The position numbers and the translations under genes were made by a program. The notes under the pieces are model-generated. The model searched no databases and was not told the DNA's origin. It saw nothing but the letters and a program-made list of their open reading frames with translations. Positions 17,602 through 25,871 of a stretch of 37,422 nt of DNA are shown one piece after another. Position 1 is the first letter of the stretch, and every line of letters starts with the position of its first letter. The stretch spans positions 1-37,422 of the forward strand of contig JALVVJ010000099.1 of the NCBI GenBank assembly GCA_027023475.1, read 5' to 3'. Origin of the DNA: Flavobacteriales bacterium (GTDB lineage: Bacteria; Bacteroidota; Bacteroidia; Flavobacteriales; Flavobacteriaceae).

Positions 17602-18474
17602 CTATTGCGTCAGCCGGTCCAGCACATAAACAATCAGTTCGTCGATAACTTTATACGGGTCTTTGGTAAAGGTTAAACTGGCACGGTTGGCAATGATGGC
17701 ATTCATGGAGCAAGCATGATGCCCCAGCAATTTGGCCAAGCCGTATATGGCAGCCGTCTCCATTTCAAAATTGGTAATTTTGAGTCCGTTATAAACAAAA
17801 CTTTCCAATTTTTCGTTCATTCCGGGATCGGCCAGCGGAAGGCGCAACACCCTTCCTTGCGGGCCGTAGAATCCCACGGCCGTAGCCGTAATGCCTTCAA
17901 ACACACGTTCGCCGCGAAGCCGTTCGGTCAATGCGGGACTGTTGGCCACAAAATAGGGCTTGGCTGCTTCGGGATTCCAATGCGTGTGAGCCATAAAGGC
18001 ATCTTCCATAGCGGTGTCGCGCACATGCCGGGCGTCGTAGAAATGCAACATGCCGTCCAATCCCAATCCGTAGCGGCCCATCACAAAACTGTCCACCGGA
18101 ATTTCGGCATGCAACGAACCCGAAGTGCCCACACGCACAATATTTAGCGATGTAAGTTGCTCTTTGACCCGCCGGTTTTTCAGGTCAATATTGACCAAGG
18201 CATCCAATTCGTTGAGCACAATATCGATATTGTCGGGTCCGATACCCGTGCTGATGGCCGTGATACGCTTGCCCTTATAGGTTCCGGTGATGGTATGAAA
18301 TTCGCGTTTTTGGGTTTCGAATTCAATGTGGTCGAAATGTTTGGCTATGCGATCCACACGTTTGGGGTCGCCCACGGTAATAATGTCGGTAGCAATGTTT
18401 TCGGGATGCAAATTCAGATGATACACACTTCCGTCGGGGTTCAAAACCAATTCCGATGCGCCTATTTGTTTCAT
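17602..18474 (-). CDS. udp: Uridine phosphorylase family nucleoside phosphorylase
   Basis: This is a 290-residue nucleoside phosphorylase. Recognisable parts are the phosphate/ribose-binding start TDIITVGDPKRVDRIAKHF, GTGIGPDNIDIVLNELDAL-like sequence near residue 78, VRVGTSGSLHAEIPV near 113 and the nucleoside-site motif FEMETAAIYGLAKLLG near 235. Such enzymes cleave uridine with phosphate to uracil and ribose-1-phosphate in the cytosol. upp, elsewhere in this window, would turn the uracil into UMP, so the two could act in one salvage route although they are not in an operon. Length is slightly above that of the enterobacterial enzyme. Substrate choice between uridine and other nucleosides cannot be settled by eye. 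Confidence 0.88.
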   Translation of the reverse strand: MKQIGASELVLNPDGSVYHLNLHPENIATDIITVGDPKRVDRIAKHFDHIEFETQKREFHTITGTYKGKRITAISTGIGPDNIDIVLNELDALVNIDLKNRRVKEQLTSLNIVRVGTSGSLHAEIPVDSFVMGRYGLGLDGMLHFYDARHVRDTAMEDAFMAHTHWNPEAAKPYFVANSPALTERLRGERVFEGITATAVGFYGPQGRVLRLPLADPGMNEKLESFVYNGLKITNFEMETAAIYGLAKLLGHHACSMNAIIANRASLTFTKDPYKVIDELIVYVLDRLTQ

Positions 18475-18601
18475 AATCCTGTGTTTTGTTCGTTGAGAAA
18501 AGTAAAATTAGGTAAAATTCTTTGAACAAAGTTTATCTGTTTGGCGGTTTATTTGTTTTTGGAGGAGCGCCAAGAGGAAAAACACGGAAATTACCACAAA
18601 C

Positions 18602-18630
18602 AAAAAAATCCGCTTCCGTTGGGAAGCGGA
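18602..18630 (-). terminator. Terminator of the tRNA cluster
   Basis: TCCGCTTCC (18609-18617) pairs perfectly with GGAAGCGGA (18622-18630), 4-base loop. On the minus strand seven T's follow (complement of 18602-18608), just beyond the tRNA-Leu gene. Confidence 0.92.
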
Positions 18631-18637
18631 CCGCCAA

Positions 18638-18726
18638 TGGTGCGCACGACAGGAGTTGAACCTGCACGGCCTGTAATGGCCACTAGGCCCTCAACCTAGC
18701 GCGTCTACCAATTCCGCCACGTGCGC
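18638..18726 (-). tRNA. tRNA-Leu (anticodon GAG)
   Basis: The minus strand folds as a class II tRNA: acceptor GCGCACG with CGTGCGC, D arm from GGCGGAATTGG, anticodon loop TTGAGGG (anticodon at 18690-18692), a long variable arm and a T arm with GGTTCAACTCC. CCA is encoded at 18638-18640. It is the last gene of the three-tRNA transcript. Confidence 0.95.
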
Positions 18727-18735
18727 ATGGGCAAG

Positions 18736-18808
18736 TGACCCGGCTGAGGCTCGAACTCAGGACCCTCTCCTTAAAAGGGAGATGCTCTACCTACTGAGCT
18801 ACCGGGTC
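18736..18808 (-). tRNA. tRNA-Lys (anticodon TTT), copy 2
   Basis: A 73-base cloverleaf on the minus strand: acceptor GACCCGG with CCGGGTC, anticodon loop CTTTTAA and T arm GAGTTCGAGCCTC. CCA is not encoded. It is identical in all 73 bases to the copy at 18833-18905, with a 24-base spacer between them. Confidence 0.97.
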
Positions 18809-18832
18809 AGGAAACCCGTGATGCGAAATATG

Positions 18833-18905
18833 TGACCCGGCTGAGGCTCGAACTCAGGACCCTCTCCTTAAAAGGGAGATGCTCTACCTACTGAGCTACC
18901 GGGTC
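18833..18905 (-). tRNA. tRNA-Lys (anticodon TTT), copy 1
   Basis: First gene of the cluster, identical to the downstream tRNA-Lys. It begins about 21 bases after the -7 box of the cluster promoter. CCA is not encoded, unlike in the tRNA-Leu of the same transcript. Confidence 0.97.
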
Positions 18906-18925
18906 GGCCTGTCAAAAAGCGCTTG

Positions 18926-18956
18926 CAAATATACGCAATTTTTTAGCCATAGCAAA
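18926..18956 (-). promoter_or_regulatory. Promoter of the tRNA cluster
   Basis: On the minus strand TTTG (18956-18953), a 19-base spacer and TATATTTG (18933-18926) match the Bacteroidota consensus exactly in both elements and spacing. Confidence 0.85.
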
Positions 18957-19004
18957 CACCGGTATTTGGATTCGTTTTTCAAGGCAACACAGCCCGAAAA
19001 TCAA

Positions 19005-19012
19005 TATCTTTG
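19005..19012 (+). promoter_or_regulatory. -7 element of fabD
   Basis: TATCTTTG fits TAnnTTTG and lies 13 bases before the fabD ATG, so the leader is very short. No clear -33 element is seen. Confidence 0.6.
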
Positions 19013-19025
19013 CAAAAACACGCAC

Positions 19026-19910
19026 ATGAAAAAGGCCTATTTGTTTCCCGGTCAGGGCTCGCAATTTCCCGGCATGGGAAAAGATTTATACGAAAAATAT
19101 GAAGCTGCGCGAAAGCGTTTCGAACAAGCCAACGAAATACTGGGTTTTCGCATCACCGACCTGATGTTTGACGGCACCGATGAGGATTTGCGTCAAACCC
19201 GCGTAACCCAACCGGCCATTTTCCTGCATTCGGTAATTACGGCCGAATTGATGGGCGATGATTTTCGGCCGGATATGGCGGCGGGGCATTCGTTGGGCGA
19301 GTTTTCGGCCTTGACAGCTACGGGTGCTTTGTCGTTCGAAGACGGTTTGCAATTGGTGGCCCGGCGGGCGCAAGCCATGCAAAAAGCCACCGAACTCGCC
19401 CGCAGCACCATGGCCGCCGTGCTGGGCCTGGACGACGAAACCGTGGAACGGATTTGTGCCGACACGCCCGGCATTGTGGTGCCGGCCAATTACAATTCAC
19501 CCGGACAGTTGGTCATTTCGGGCGAAGTGGAAGCAGTGGAAAAAGCGGCCGGGCGATTGACCGAAGCCGGCGCCCGCCGCGTGGTGATGCTCAATGTGGG
19601 CGGGGCCTTCCATTCGCCTTTGATGGAGCCGGCACGGGTGGAACTGGCCAGCGCTATCAAAAACACTAAATTCAACGCACCCAAGGCGCCCGTGTATCAG
19701 AATGTAACGGCCATGCCCGAAACCGACCCCGGCCGCATCCGCGAAAACCTGATAGCCCAACTAACGGCACCCGTTCGCTGGACCCAAAGCATTCGGCAAA
19801 TGATAGCCGACGGTGCCTCGGAATTTTACGAACTGGGGCCGGGTAAAGTGCTTTTGGGACTGCTACGCAAAATCGACCGGACGGTCAAAGGCGAAAAAGC
19901 GGAACTTTGA
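19026..19910 (+). CDS. fabD: Malonyl-CoA:ACP transacylase
   Basis: This is a 294-residue FabD starting at MKKAYLFPGQGSQFPGMG (ATG at 19026); the frame runs upstream into the tRNA region but that is not coding. The nucleophile is Ser89 in GHSLGEFSAL. Other family marks are the substrate-binding Arg in VARRAQAMQ, the catalytic His in GGAFHSPLM, and QLTAPVRWTQSI near the end. The enzyme loads malonyl groups onto acyl carrier protein for fatty-acid synthesis in the cytosol. Length is normal. No other fab gene is nearby; tatA follows after 45 bases with its own promoter-like box. Confidence 0.97.
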   Translation: MKKAYLFPGQGSQFPGMGKDLYEKYEAARKRFEQANEILGFRITDLMFDGTDEDLRQTRVTQPAIFLHSVITAELMGDDFRPDMAAGHSLGEFSALTATGALSFEDGLQLVARRAQAMQKATELARSTMAAVLGLDDETVERICADTPGIVVPANYNSPGQLVISGEVEAVEKAAGRLTEAGARRVVMLNVGGAFHSPLMEPARVELASAIKNTKFNAPKAPVYQNVTAMPETDPGRIRENLIAQLTAPVRWTQSIRQMIADGASEFYELGPGKVLLGLLRKIDRTVKGEKAEL

Positions 19911-19931
19911 CCCAAAGCCGGAATAATTTGC

Positions 19932-19939
19932 TAACTTTG
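19932..19939 (+). promoter_or_regulatory. -7 element of tatA
   Basis: TAACTTTG matches TAnnTTTG, 16 bases before the tatA ATG. TTTG at 19906-19909 is 22 bases upstream, slightly far for the -33 element. Confidence 0.5.
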
Positions 19940-19955
19940 TGGTAAAATCAGCGTT

Positions 19956-20159
19956 ATGAATATGCTAGGTATTGTTCCTTTGGGTTGGTTCGGAAGCACC
20001 GAAATCATATTGATTGTTATTGTGGTTCTGTTACTTTTCGGGGGCAAAAAAATTCCCGAACTGATGCGCGGCCTGGGCGGTGGTATCAAGGAATTCAAAA
20101 ATGCGGTTAAGGACGAAGAAAAACCCAAATCCAACGCCAAGGACCAAGAAGTTTCCTGA
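19956..20159 (+). CDS. tatA: Twin-arginine translocase subunit TatA
   Basis: This 67-residue protein has one N-terminal membrane helix ([16 protein letters not shown], about residues 14-29). It is followed by the hinge [20 protein letters not shown], an amphipathic helix, and a charged tail. This is the full TatA/TatE pattern, including the FG-K-(I/L)-PE motif. TatA subunits assemble into the pore that carries folded proteins across the inner membrane. TatC is not in the window. A start at 19962 would also fit; 19956 is kept because it is the first ATG. The gene converges on the DUF4837 gene with a 6-base gap and no visible terminator. Confidence 0.95.
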   Translation: MNMLGIVPLGWFGSTEIILIVIVVLLLFGGKKIPELMRGLGGGIKEFKNAVKDEEKPKSNAKDQEVS

Positions 20160-20165
20160 ATTCGT

Positions 20166-21128
20166 TCAGTCCACCGGGCGGGCGGTTTCCAGGATGGCTT
20201 CCAATTCGGTCATCAGGTTGCGTTTGTTTTCCATGGGTAGATAAACGAAACCTTCCAAAACCACAGCTATATTGTATTTGGGTAGTGGGAGGATATAATT
20301 CACATAAGGCCCGGCCATATAATCGTTTTCCATTTCCCATAATCCGCGACTTTCGATGGCTTCGATGCCATTGATTTTTACTTTGTGTTGGACGGGCGAA
20401 AAAGTGCGTTCGGTGCGCACATAGGAACCGGCCAAAGGCCCGGGAATATACAATTTGCCGATGCTGTCACGCATTTGCGGAACCGCCGCAGCCAAACTGT
20501 CGGGATTTTTTAGCGGAATTTTGTAGAGCAAAATATTTTTGGAACCGAATTTGAGATCGTGACGGTACCAGAAAAATCCGTTTTTGTGAACAATCAGCTT
20601 AAAATAATCGGGAATATTGATAGCAATATGTAGCTCTTTGCGGATGAGCGTATCGCCCACAAAATTTTTGAATTTGCGCGAGGCAATCAGGGCCTTTTCA
20701 TTTTGGCGGAAAGCATCGATAATGTGGTCGGCATTTTGGCGAAGCAATCGATAAATGTCGTTGTAATCTTTTCCTTGAACCACAACCATCAGTTGGGGTT
20801 TGGCATAACGGTCGCGAATAAATTTCACACCCGAAGAATCGCCGGTTTTGATAATTAAAATATTGCGTTGGATAAAGAAATTTTTGTCGAAAACCTTAGG
20901 ATCGACTTGGCTAATGCTAAACAAAGGTTCGCGTTGGGGGAGCACTTCGTAATCGCGGGCAAAATATTTACGGATGGTATCGCCCGGCGCGTTTTTCCAC
21001 GCCTTGTTATCCATAACCAATAAAATGGAATTTATATGTCCATAAGACTGACGGCGAACCGGTGGTGAAGGTTTACAAGCGGCCACGCTTAGGGTCAATA
21101 TTATCATTAACATGCTTAGTGTTCTCAT
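20166..21128 (-). CDS. DUF4837-family lipoprotein
   Basis: This 320-residue protein has a lipoprotein signal ending in LSVAAC (Cys18). I recognise the general make-up of the Bacteroidota-specific DUF4837 family, including SYGHINSILLVMD near the start and NIPDYFKLI with FFWYRHDLKFGSKNILLYK in the middle. The function of the family is unknown. The ATG overlaps the stop of the upstream transglycosylase gene as ATGA, so the two are translationally coupled. That context suggests a role in cell-wall or envelope upkeep, but there is no catalytic motif to support it. Confidence 0.82.
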   Translation of the reverse strand: MRTLSMLMIILTLSVAACKPSPPVRRQSYGHINSILLVMDNKAWKNAPGDTIRKYFARDYEVLPQREPLFSISQVDPKVFDKNFFIQRNILIIKTGDSSGVKFIRDRYAKPQLMVVVQGKDYNDIYRLLRQNADHIIDAFRQNEKALIASRKFKNFVGDTLIRKELHIAINIPDYFKLIVHKNGFFWYRHDLKFGSKNILLYKIPLKNPDSLAAAVPQMRDSIGKLYIPGPLAGSYVRTERTFSPVQHKVKINGIEAIESRGLWEMENDYMAGPYVNYILPLPKYNIAVVLEGFVYLPMENKRNLMTELEAILETARPVD

Positions 21129-22633
21129 GACTTGTAGATTTTAAGTCGGGTACCGGGTTTGAGTTTGGTCCCCTTGATTCCGTTCCAACGCTGCAAATCT
21201 TGTACCGAAACGCGATATTTGCGCGAAATCTGCCATAATGAATCACCTTCACGCACCGTATGGTAGATAATGGTCCCGCCATGGGCGGGTTTTAGTTGTT
21301 TTTTAGGGGATTTAGTTTGTGAAGCATATACCGGTTGGCGGGTGTAGATGCGTAATTTTTGGCCTATGCGCAACCTGGTGCTTCGTAAATGGTTCCAACG
21401 CATGATTTTGCGAACCGATGTGTGGTATTTCCGGGCTATCCTGCCCAAATAATCACCAGGCCGAACGCGGTAAACAATGTAGGTGGGTAATTTGTAGAAT
21501 TTGGGCAAAGGTTTTTCCTTTTTATCCCAGTCGGCCTGCACGGCGGCATAGATTTGCGGTTCGTAGGCCTTGAAGCGTTGAGCAATGGCGTAGGGCAAAC
21601 GCAGGATATAACTTTTTTCGGGCACATAAGGAACGATGTTGAGCCGGTAGGCCGGATTGAGGAATTCCAATTCCGCCACAGGAATACCGAACAAACGGTG
21701 CAATTGGTCGAAGGAAACGGACTGACGCACGCGTATGGTATCGGTCAGGATATAATCGTATTGAATTTTGCGGGACTTAATACCATAATAATCCTTGTAG
21801 GCATACAGGAACCAAACGGCCTGAAATTGGGGTACATAACCGGCGGTTTCGCGTGGCAAAAAGGGCCGCAGGTTCCAATAGTTCCGGTAACCGCCCGAAC
21901 GCCGTATGGCTTTGCTCACGTTACCCGGCCCCGAATTGTAGGCGGCCAACACCAAGTTCCAGTCCTTGAAAAGCCCGTAGAGTTCGTTCAAATGGTCGCA
22001 AGCGGCTTGCGTGGAGCGTTCGGGCGACATACGTTCGTCCAAATACGAGGTGATTTCCAGTCCGTAACGCTTGCCCGTAAAATACATAAACTGCCAAAGC
22101 CCGCGGGCGCCCATACGCGATTGGGCACGGGGATTCAAAGCCGATTCAATGATGGGGAGAAATTTGATTTCGAACGGTAAATTGTTTTTGTCCAAATAGG
22201 ATTCGAACAGCGGAAAATAATAATGTTCGGCCTGTCCGAATATTTTTTCCAAATATTTTTTTCGTTTGGTCAAATAGAATTTAATCACCGATACCAATCC
22301 CGGATGATAGACAATTTCGATGGGTGATGTGGCATTGAGGCGTTCGATTTGTTTGCGCAATGTGTCATCATTAATCGTAACGGGTATTTGTAAACTGTCG
22401 CCATCCACCGCCAAGGTATCCACCGGTTCCCACACATAATGACTGCCGTCGGGGTTATAAAAACCGCGATACCACAAACTATCGGCACGTGTAAGCGAAT
22501 CGGTCAGGATGGTGTGCAGGGCGTCCAAACTGCGGATATAGGTAAGCGTGTCGGCCGGATTTGGGTTTTGGGCCGGGGCTTTGACAAACAGACCGGAAAT
22601 AACAATTACGATAAAACGTTTAATCCATTTCAT
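21125..22633 (-). CDS. mltD: MltD-like lytic transglycosylase with LysM domains
   Basis: This 502-residue protein has a signal peptide (MKWIKRFIVIVISGLFVKAPA) and an SLT goose-lysozyme-type domain at about 140-290. The catalytic Glu is near 163 in LPIIESALNPRAQS, and the family motifs GARGLWQFM and AAYNSGPGNV are present. Two LysM domains follow near residues 385-430 (YRVRPGDYLGRIARKYH) and 455-500 (HTVREGDSLWQISRKYR). Such enzymes cut peptidoglycan between MurNAc and GlcNAc to leave an anhydro end; LysM binds the glycan. It acts in the periplasm, and no lipobox is seen. It lies 16 bases after pgk and overlaps the DUF4837 gene. Confidence 0.94.
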   Translation of the reverse strand: MKWIKRFIVIVISGLFVKAPAQNPNPADTLTYIRSLDALHTILTDSLTRADSLWYRGFYNPDGSHYVWEPVDTLAVDGDSLQIPVTINDDTLRKQIERLNATSPIEIVYHPGLVSVIKFYLTKRKKYLEKIFGQAEHYYFPLFESYLDKNNLPFEIKFLPIIESALNPRAQSRMGARGLWQFMYFTGKRYGLEITSYLDERMSPERSTQAACDHLNELYGLFKDWNLVLAAYNSGPGNVSKAIRRSGGYRNYWNLRPFLPRETAGYVPQFQAVWFLYAYKDYYGIKSRKIQYDYILTDTIRVRQSVSFDQLHRLFGIPVAELEFLNPAYRLNIVPYVPEKSYILRLPYAIAQRFKAYEPQIYAAVQADWDKKEKPLPKFYKLPTYIVYRVRPGDYLGRIARKYHTSVRKIMRWNHLRSTRLRIGQKLRIYTRQPVYASQTKSPKKQLKPAHGGTIIYHTVREGDSLWQISRKYRVSVQDLQRWNGIKGTKLKPGTRLKIYKS

Positions 22634-22649
22634 TCATCCATCGATTTTT

Positions 22650-23840
22650 TTATTCTTCTTCCAGGGCTTTGATGCCCGGCAGTTCTTTGCCTTCCAGCAT
22701 TTCGAGCATGGCTCCGCCACCGGTGGAAACGTAACTCACCTTACCGGCCAAGCCGTATTTTTCCAAAGCGGCTACCGAATCGCCGCCGCCCACCACGGTA
22801 AAGGCGCCATTTTTGGTGGCTTCGGCCAAAGCACGTGCAATGGCAACTGTGCCTTCGGCAAAAGGTTCCATTTCGAATACACCTGCCGGGCCGTTCCAAA
22901 GCACGGTTTTGGATTGGTTCACCACCCGGGCGATTTGTTCCCTTGTTTTAGGCCCGATGTCCAGCCCCATCCATCCGTCGGGAATGTTGTCGGCCGGGAC
23001 AATGCGCGTTTGTGCGTCGGGTGCAAAACGGTCGGCTGCCACTACATCAACGGGCAAGAGCAGACGAATATTGTTTGTTTTGGCTTTTTCCAGGATATTG
23101 CGGGCGGTTTCCACATAATCGTCTTCCACCAACGAGTTTCCCGTAGGATAACCCAGGGCTTTCAGGAAGGTGAAGGCCATTCCGCCCACAATGATCAAGT
23201 TGTCCACCACATTGAGCAAGTTTTCCAACACGCCTATTTTGCTGGAAACCTTGGCACCGCCGATGATGGCCGTTACCGGATGACGGGCTTCGGTCAAAAG
23301 TTTTTGGATAGTGTTCGTTTCACTTGCCAAGAGGTGGCCTGCGGCTTTTCGGCCGGGGAAATAACGGGCAATTACAGCCGTGGAGGCGTGGGCGCGGTGT
23401 GCCGTACCGAAGGCATCATTGACATAGATATCGCCCAAGCGGGCCAGTTCGCGGGCAAAACCGGGGTCGCCTTTTTTTTCGCGCGGGTCAAAGCGCAGGT
23501 TTTCCAGTAGCAACACTTGACCGAAGGGCAAATCTTTGGCGGCTTTTTCGGCTACGGGACCGGATATTTCGGGCGAAAAATGTACCGGCACGCCAAGTTC
23601 TTTTTCAACAGCAGGAACAATATGTTTCAAGCTCAGCTTTTCGTCCCGTCCTTTGGGCCGGCCCAAGTGGGACATCAACACGGCTTTTCCGCCGTCGTTC
23701 AGGATTTTGAGAATGGTGGGTTTGGCGCGGCGAATCCGTGTGGGGTCTGTAACAATGCCGTTTTCGTCCAAGGGAACATTAAAATCCACACGGACCAATG
23801 CGGTTTTTCCTTTAAAATTAAAATCATCAACGGTTTTCAT
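22650..23840 (-). CDS. pgk: Phosphoglycerate kinase
   Basis: This is a complete 396-residue glycolytic kinase moving phosphate between 1,3-bisphosphoglycerate and ADP in the cytosol. Landmarks are VRVDFNVPLDENG near residue 16, SHLGRPKG near 58, the Lys-rich hinge region with GGAKVSSKIGVLENLL near 190, LDIGPKT near 290 and the nucleotide loop VVGGGDSVAALEK near 345. Length is normal. The start lies just downstream of the terminator ending the surface operon, leaving little room for a separate promoter, and none was recognised. The transglycosylase gene follows 16 bases later. Confidence 0.97.
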   Translation of the reverse strand: MKTVDDFNFKGKTALVRVDFNVPLDENGIVTDPTRIRRAKPTILKILNDGGKAVLMSHLGRPKGRDEKLSLKHIVPAVEKELGVPVHFSPEISGPVAEKAAKDLPFGQVLLLENLRFDPREKKGDPGFARELARLGDIYVNDAFGTAHRAHASTAVIARYFPGRKAAGHLLASETNTIQKLLTEARHPVTAIIGGAKVSSKIGVLENLLNVVDNLIIVGGMAFTFLKALGYPTGNSLVEDDYVETARNILEKAKTNNIRLLLPVDVVAADRFAPDAQTRIVPADNIPDGWMGLDIGPKTREQIARVVNQSKTVLWNGPAGVFEMEPFAEGTVAIARALAEATKNGAFTVVGGGDSVAALEKYGLAGKVSYVSTGGGAMLEMLEGKELPGIKALEEE

Positions 23841-23854
23841 AATCGTAGGTACAT

Positions 23855-23893
23855 TAAAAAAGACAGGTAAAACTAAGCATTTTACCTGTCTTT
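23855..23893 (-). terminator. Terminator of the type IX surface operon
   Basis: AAAGACAGGTAAAA (23859-23872) pairs perfectly over 14 bp with TTTTACCTGTCTTT (23880-23893), with a 7-base loop. On the minus strand a T run follows. It separates the OmpA-like gene from pgk, which runs the same way. Confidence 0.9.
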
Positions 23894-23915
23894 GAAAAGG
23901 ATTGATCGGGTTATC

Positions 23916-25853
23916 TTATTCTTCGTCCGGTTGACCGGATTGTTCTTGGTTTTCGTTCACAATGATAAAGTCCGAACGGCGGTTTTCCTGATGTTGTTCT
24001 TTGGTACAACTTCCACAAGGGCTACATTTGATTTTGGGTTCGGATTCGCCTTTACCTTCCCAGGTCAAGCGCGATGCATCGATGCCCTTGGAAATGATGT
24101 ATTGTACGGTGGATTTAGCCCGTTTTTCGGACAATTGTTGGTTGTAAGCCACCGAACCACGGCAGTCGGTATGGGAAACCACGTGGATTTTAAGTTCGGG
24201 ATGTTTTTTCATGGCTTCCACCACGTTGTCCAGTTCAAAAGCGGCATCGCGTCGGATATTCCATTTGTCGAAATCGAAATAAATCGGGCGGATGTTAAGT
24301 TGTTCCACCGTAATTATTTTTTCGATGGGTTTGAGACGGATTTCCACATCTACACCTTCGTCATATGTGCCTTTTACCGTGGCTTTATTGTTTTCGTAAT
24401 CGTTGGCGCGGGCTTCGAGGATAACATCTTTTCCGCCGTCGATCAGGAAGTCCACTTCGCCGTCGGCATTGGTGGTTTTGGTGCCCATGGGGTTACCGGC
24501 ATTGTCTGTCAGTACCACGGCGGCGTTGGGAATGGGTTTACCGGTTTTGTCGTCCAAAACCACAGCATTGATAAGCACGTCAAAGACGGGTTTCACGGCT
24601 TGCACCTTGTAAATGTTGAAATCACCGTATTGCGCGGCATCGCGGTTACTGGCTACAAAACCTTTTTTCAAGTCGGGATAGTAGGAGAAAGTGATATCGT
24701 CGTATCCGCTGTTGACGGGTACGCCCAAATTGCGTGCACGTGAGAATTTACCGTCCACCCATTTGGAGGCAAACACATCGCGTCCGCCCAATCCCATCCA
24801 TCCGTCGGAGGAGAAATAGAGGGTATTGTCGATAAAGAAGGGATAATCTTCGCGCCCTTCGGTGTTGATTTCGGGACCCAGATGATAGGGTTCGCTAAAA
24901 GTACCGTCATCATTGATTTCCACATACCAAATATCGGATTGGCCGAAGGTACCCGGACGGTCGGAGGAGAAATACATACGTTTTCCGTCGGGGGTTAGGG
25001 ACGGAAATGCCGTATCGAAATTGTCGCCGTTGAAAGGCAGTTCTTCCACATTGGTCCATTTCTTGCCGTTCCACGTGGCTTTGTAGATTTTGAGCCGGCT
25101 TACACCGGTGGAGTCGGAACCGTATTTTTTGTCGTAATTATTACGTGTAAAATAGATGGTTTTTCCGTCGGGCGACAAGCTGTAAGGTCCTTCGTGGTAT
25201 TTGCTGTTTACATCGCCGGGAATTTGTTCAATGGCCGAAGCCACATCACCCGAATAATCGGCTTCGAAGATATCGCCGAAGGGTTGTCCATCCCAGTTAT
25301 GCTTTTTTGCCTTAATGCGATGGCTGATAAAAAAGACTTTGTCGGGAGCGGTCAATTGGGCGCCATAATCAGCATAGGTAGTGTTTAAGCTCGATTCTTC
25401 GGTAACCACGAATTTTTTGCGGGTTTTGTCCAGGATTTTAACCAAATAACCCGGATTGGCACGATAGGCCATAGCGCGATGGTCGGCCGGACGCATTGTA
25501 ACGAATTTTTGCATCCAAGGTTCGCTTTCCTGGTATTTACCCAGCGCTTTGAGCATTTGTGCGTAGCGGTAATACACTTCGGGGTCATCGGTTTTGTTGA
25601 TGATTTTTTCGTAGTATTTTACCGCATTTTTAGGGTCGAAAAGATTGTAATAGGTATCGCCCAATTTACGGTAAACATAATCGGTATTTTGTCCTTTGGA
25701 CAAGGCCGACTCGTAGGCCTTGGCCGCTTTGAGGAATTCCAAGCGTGCAAAATAGGCATCGGCTTTTTTGACCGTTGCGCTTTTCTTTTCCTGAGCCAAT
25801 CCCAAGCTCATGCTCAGGAGGAAGAGGAATATGCCTGCGTATATTTTTTTCAT
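23916..25853 (-). CDS. PorE-like protein: TPR, propeller, CRD and OmpA domains
   Basis: This 645-residue exported protein has a signal peptide (MKKIYAGIFLFLLSMSLGLA) and four parts. They are TPR-like helices (about 25-140); a PD40-type beta-propeller with repeated SPDGKTIYFTRNN- and TPDGKRMYFSSDR-like strands (about 150-435); a carboxypeptidase regulatory-like domain (about 450-515); and an OmpA C-terminal domain (about 520-635) with YFDFDKWNIR and HTDCRGS. OmpA domains bind peptidoglycan. The same order of domains is known from PorE of the type IX secretion apparatus and from OmpA partners of SprF-like operons. It sits 18 bases after a PorP/SprF gene, as in those operons. It may anchor the outer-membrane partner to the cell wall. 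Which of the two paralogue groups it belongs to cannot be told by eye. Confidence 0.9.
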   Translation of the reverse strand: MKKIYAGIFLFLLSMSLGLAQEKKSATVKKADAYFARLEFLKAAKAYESALSKGQNTDYVYRKLGDTYYNLFDPKNAVKYYEKIINKTDDPEVYYRYAQMLKALGKYQESEPWMQKFVTMRPADHRAMAYRANPGYLVKILDKTRKKFVVTEESSLNTTYADYGAQLTAPDKVFFISHRIKAKKHNWDGQPFGDIFEADYSGDVASAIEQIPGDVNSKYHEGPYSLSPDGKTIYFTRNNYDKKYGSDSTGVSRLKIYKATWNGKKWTNVEELPFNGDNFDTAFPSLTPDGKRMYFSSDRPGTFGQSDIWYVEINDDGTFSEPYHLGPEINTEGREDYPFFIDNTLYFSSDGWMGLGGRDVFASKWVDGKFSRARNLGVPVNSGYDDITFSYYPDLKKGFVASNRDAAQYGDFNIYKVQAVKPVFDVLINAVVLDDKTGKPIPNAAVVLTDNAGNPMGTKTTNADGEVDFLIDGGKDVILEARANDYENNKATVKGTYDEGVDVEIRLKPIEKIITVEQLNIRPIYFDFDKWNIRRDAAFELDNVVEAMKKHPELKIHVVSHTDCRGSVAYNQQLSEKRAKSTVQYIISKGIDASRLTWEGKGESEPKIKCSPCGSCTKEQHQENRRSDFIIVNENQEQSGQPDEE

Positions 25854-25871
25854 AATGCTTTGATTTTCGGG

